64,000 bases of DNA, taken from the NCBI RefSeq assembly GCF_007748195.1, contig NZ_CP037920.1, positions 1,345,536 through 1,409,535 of the forward strand, read 5' to 3'. The notes below the pieces were generated by a model. It saw only the letters and a program-made list of their open reading frames with translations, ran no database searches and was not told the DNA's origin. Position 1 is the first letter of the stretch. Every line of letters starts with the position of its first letter. The stretch comes from Gimesia aquarii (GTDB lineage Bacteria; Planctomycetota; Planctomycetia; Planctomycetales; Planctomycetaceae). The position numbers were made by a program, and so were the translations under genes. Shown here piece after piece: positions 62,416 to 64,000 of the stretch.

Positions 62416-63867
62416 GTGTTGAAGAAAGAGAAGAAATTGAGTCATTTAATTTATGAGAATCCGTTGATTACTCGGTATGCGTCCCAGGAAATGAGCCAGA
62501 TTTGGTCGGCTCAAAAAAAACATTCCACCTGGCGCAGATTATGGGTCGCACTTGCCGAGTCACAGCACGAAATGGGGCTCGGGATTTCAGCGGAACAGGT
62601 TCAATCGTTAAAAGAAGCTGTCGACGATATTGATTTCAAGCTGGCCGCTAAGTACGAAAAAGAACTGCGACACGATGTGATGGCTCATGTGCACACTTAC
62701 GGTGACCGTTGTCCTGATTCGATGGCCATCATTCATCTCGGTGCCACCAGTTGTTTTGTAACTGACAACAGCGAACTAGTTATGATTCGCGAAAGTCTTG
62801 AGTGTGTGCGAGCCAGGCTTATTTCTGTGATCGATCATCTGGCTAGTTTTGCTAAAGAGAATCGTGATTTACCCTGTCTGGGATTCACTCATTTACAACC
62901 GGCTCAACCGACGACGATCGGAAAAAGAGCGACTCTCTGGTGTTATGATCTGATCCTCGACCTGGAAGAAATCGAATATCGTCTGGAAAAACTACGATTT
63001 CGAGGTGTGAAGGGAACCACGGGAACACAGGCGACCTTCCTCCAGCTTTTTAAAGGCGATCATGCAAAAGTAGATGAGCTGGATCGACGCGTGACGGAAA
63101 AAATGGGTTTCAGTGATCGCTATGCAGTGACCGGTCAAACCTATTCTCGCAAAGTGGATGCTCAGGTTTTGTCTACGTTGAGTGGCATTGGTCAGTCAGC
63201 ACATAAAGCAGGTAACGACATTCGAATTCTGCAGAACCGGAAAGAACTGGAAGAGCCATTTGAGAAAAAACAAATCGGTTCCTCAGCTATGGCTTATAAG
63301 CGAAATCCGATGCGGTCCGAACGCATGTGTTCGCTGGCACGGTTTGCAATCAGCTTGACCGCGAACGCAGAAGATACGGCTGCGACTCAATGGATGGAAC
63401 GAACGTTGGATGACAGTGCCAATCGGCGACTGTCTCTACCTCAGTCGTTTCTAGCCATCGATGCTGTATTAATTTTGTATCGGAATATTGTCGATGGGAT
63501 GGTTGTTTATCCCAAAGTGATTGAGAAACATCTCAATGAAGAGCTCCCATTCATGGCGACGGAAGAATTTCTGATGGCCGGTGTTGCGGCAGGCGGTGAT
63601 CGTCAGGAATTGCATGAACTCATTCGGGTTCATAGCCAGGCTGCTGGTGCAGAAGTGAAAGTGAATGGTGGACAGAATGATTTGATCGAACGCCTGCAAA
63701 AAGATCCCGCTTTCAAAGACTGTGATTTGAATAGTGCGCTCGACGCTCGAAAGTATATCGGGCGTGCACCGGAACAAGTGGATGCATTCATTGCCGAAAT
63801 CATCGAACCAGTCAGGCAGCGCTATCAAAGCAATCTGAATCAGAGTACAGAAGATCTAAAAGTATAG
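62416..63867 (+). CDS. purB: Adenylosuccinate lyase
   Basis: This 483-residue enzyme cleaves SAICAR and adenylosuccinate in purine synthesis. Features are [14 protein letters not shown] near the start, [52 protein letters not shown], and the superfamily signature [15 protein letters not shown] at about 288-302. The length is closer to the eukaryotic-type subgroup than to the short bacterial type. The start is uncertain: GTG at 62416 or TTG at 62437, which places YENPL near the N-terminus as in relatives. Confidence 0.96.
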   Translation: MLKKEKKLSHLIYENPLITRYASQEMSQIWSAQKKHSTWRRLWVALAESQHEMGLGISAEQVQSLKEAVDDIDFKLAAKYEKELRHDVMAHVHTYGDRCPDSMAIIHLGATSCFVTDNSELVMIRESLECVRARLISVIDHLASFAKENRDLPCLGFTHLQPAQPTTIGKRATLWCYDLILDLEEIEYRLEKLRFRGVKGTTGTQATFLQLFKGDHAKVDELDRRVTEKMGFSDRYAVTGQTYSRKVDAQVLSTLSGIGQSAHKAGNDIRILQNRKELEEPFEKKQIGSSAMAYKRNPMRSERMCSLARFAISLTANAEDTAATQWMERTLDDSANRRLSLPQSFLAIDAVLILYRNIVDGMVVYPKVIEKHLNEELPFMATEEFLMAGVAAGGDRQELHELIRVHSQAAGAEVKVNGGQNDLIERLQKDPAFKDCDLNSALDARKYIGRAPEQVDAFIAEIIEPVRQRYQSNLNQSTEDLKV

Positions 63868-63907
63868 CATCGCATCGATTTGACTTTGGTGGCTGACTCA
63901 AAATGAA

Positions 63908-63939
63908 GATGCCCCGATGATCAAGACCATCGGGGCATC
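63908..63939 (+). terminator. Strong hairpin after purB
   Basis: GATGCCCCGATG, a short loop, then CATCGGGGCATC lies 41 bases after the stop. There is no T-run, so it may be a transcript-end stabiliser instead of an intrinsic terminator. Confidence 0.6.
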
Positions 63940-64000
63940 CACTTCAGGGACTGTATAGTGCCATGCTACTACGTCAGAATATTTTTAATGACATGTGCCT

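Noticed and set aside
1..64000. Mobile elements, tRNA or rRNA genes
   Set aside because: I saw no transposase or integrase motif, no terminal inverted repeats flanking a gene, and no tRNA cloverleaf or rRNA signature; a tRNAscan or Rfam search would be needed to exclude short RNAs.

Overview
The window looks like a chromosomal segment of a Planctomycetota bacterium, most likely of the Gimesia/Planctomyces type within the Planctomycetia; this is inferred from gene content, not from a marker gene. The clues are a Planctomycetes/Verrucomicrobia-type microcompartment operon, paired PSD1-type (DUF1549/DUF1553) and DUF1501 secreted proteins, DUF1559 prepilin-like proteins, an ECF sigma factor coupled to a FecR/LamG membrane protein, futalosine-pathway menaquinone genes, and many secreted proteins of unknown function. 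I saw no tRNA, rRNA, insertion sequence, prophage block or CRISPR array.

Region 1-7.5 kb is a minus-strand bacterial microcompartment (BMC) operon: DeoR regulator, PduL phosphotransacylase, two BMC-H shell proteins, an acetate-kinase-family acyl kinase, a BMC-P vertex protein, a four-helix membrane protein, a CoA-acylating aldehyde dehydrogenase, a second BMC-P, and a partial protein that runs off the left edge. Together they would take an aldehyde (lactaldehyde from L-fucose or L-rhamnose in characterised relatives) to acyl-CoA, acyl-phosphate and free acid with ATP gain.

Region 7.5-24.6 kb is mostly housekeeping: a TolC-like protein with a Tat-exported multicopper oxidase, purN, a membrane-anchored hypothetical, thioredoxin, a large coiled-coil protein, mqnP-mqnE, fmt-def, small secreted or lipoprotein genes and an RmlD-like reductase. 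Region 24.6-39.8 kb is accessory: two DUF1501+PSD1 pairs, two DUF1559 prepilin-like genes, a small lipoprotein, and a divergent ECF sigma-FecR/LamG pair. Region 39.8-45 kb has an MHS-type transporter, a tandem pair of leucine-rich-repeat membrane proteins and a secreted HExxH protein.

Region 45-57 kb holds a cold-shock protein, sufS, a terminase-small-subunit-like orphan, an Asn-rich repeat lipoprotein, a Cys-cluster protein, a DUF427 protein, a secreted protein made of CCAPAP repeats, a pseudo-receiver, and an mrp-sufE pair for Fe-S cluster work. Region 57-64 kb holds a DUF1570-like protein, a translationally coupled pair (bitopic SLBB membrane protein and a degenerate MreB/actin-fold protein), a DtxR-family regulator and purB. 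The SLBB/pseudo-MreB pair is my best candidate for an undescribed system. The most testable biochemical oddity is the BMC acyl kinase, whose substrate-pocket and catalytic residues differ from acetate kinase.
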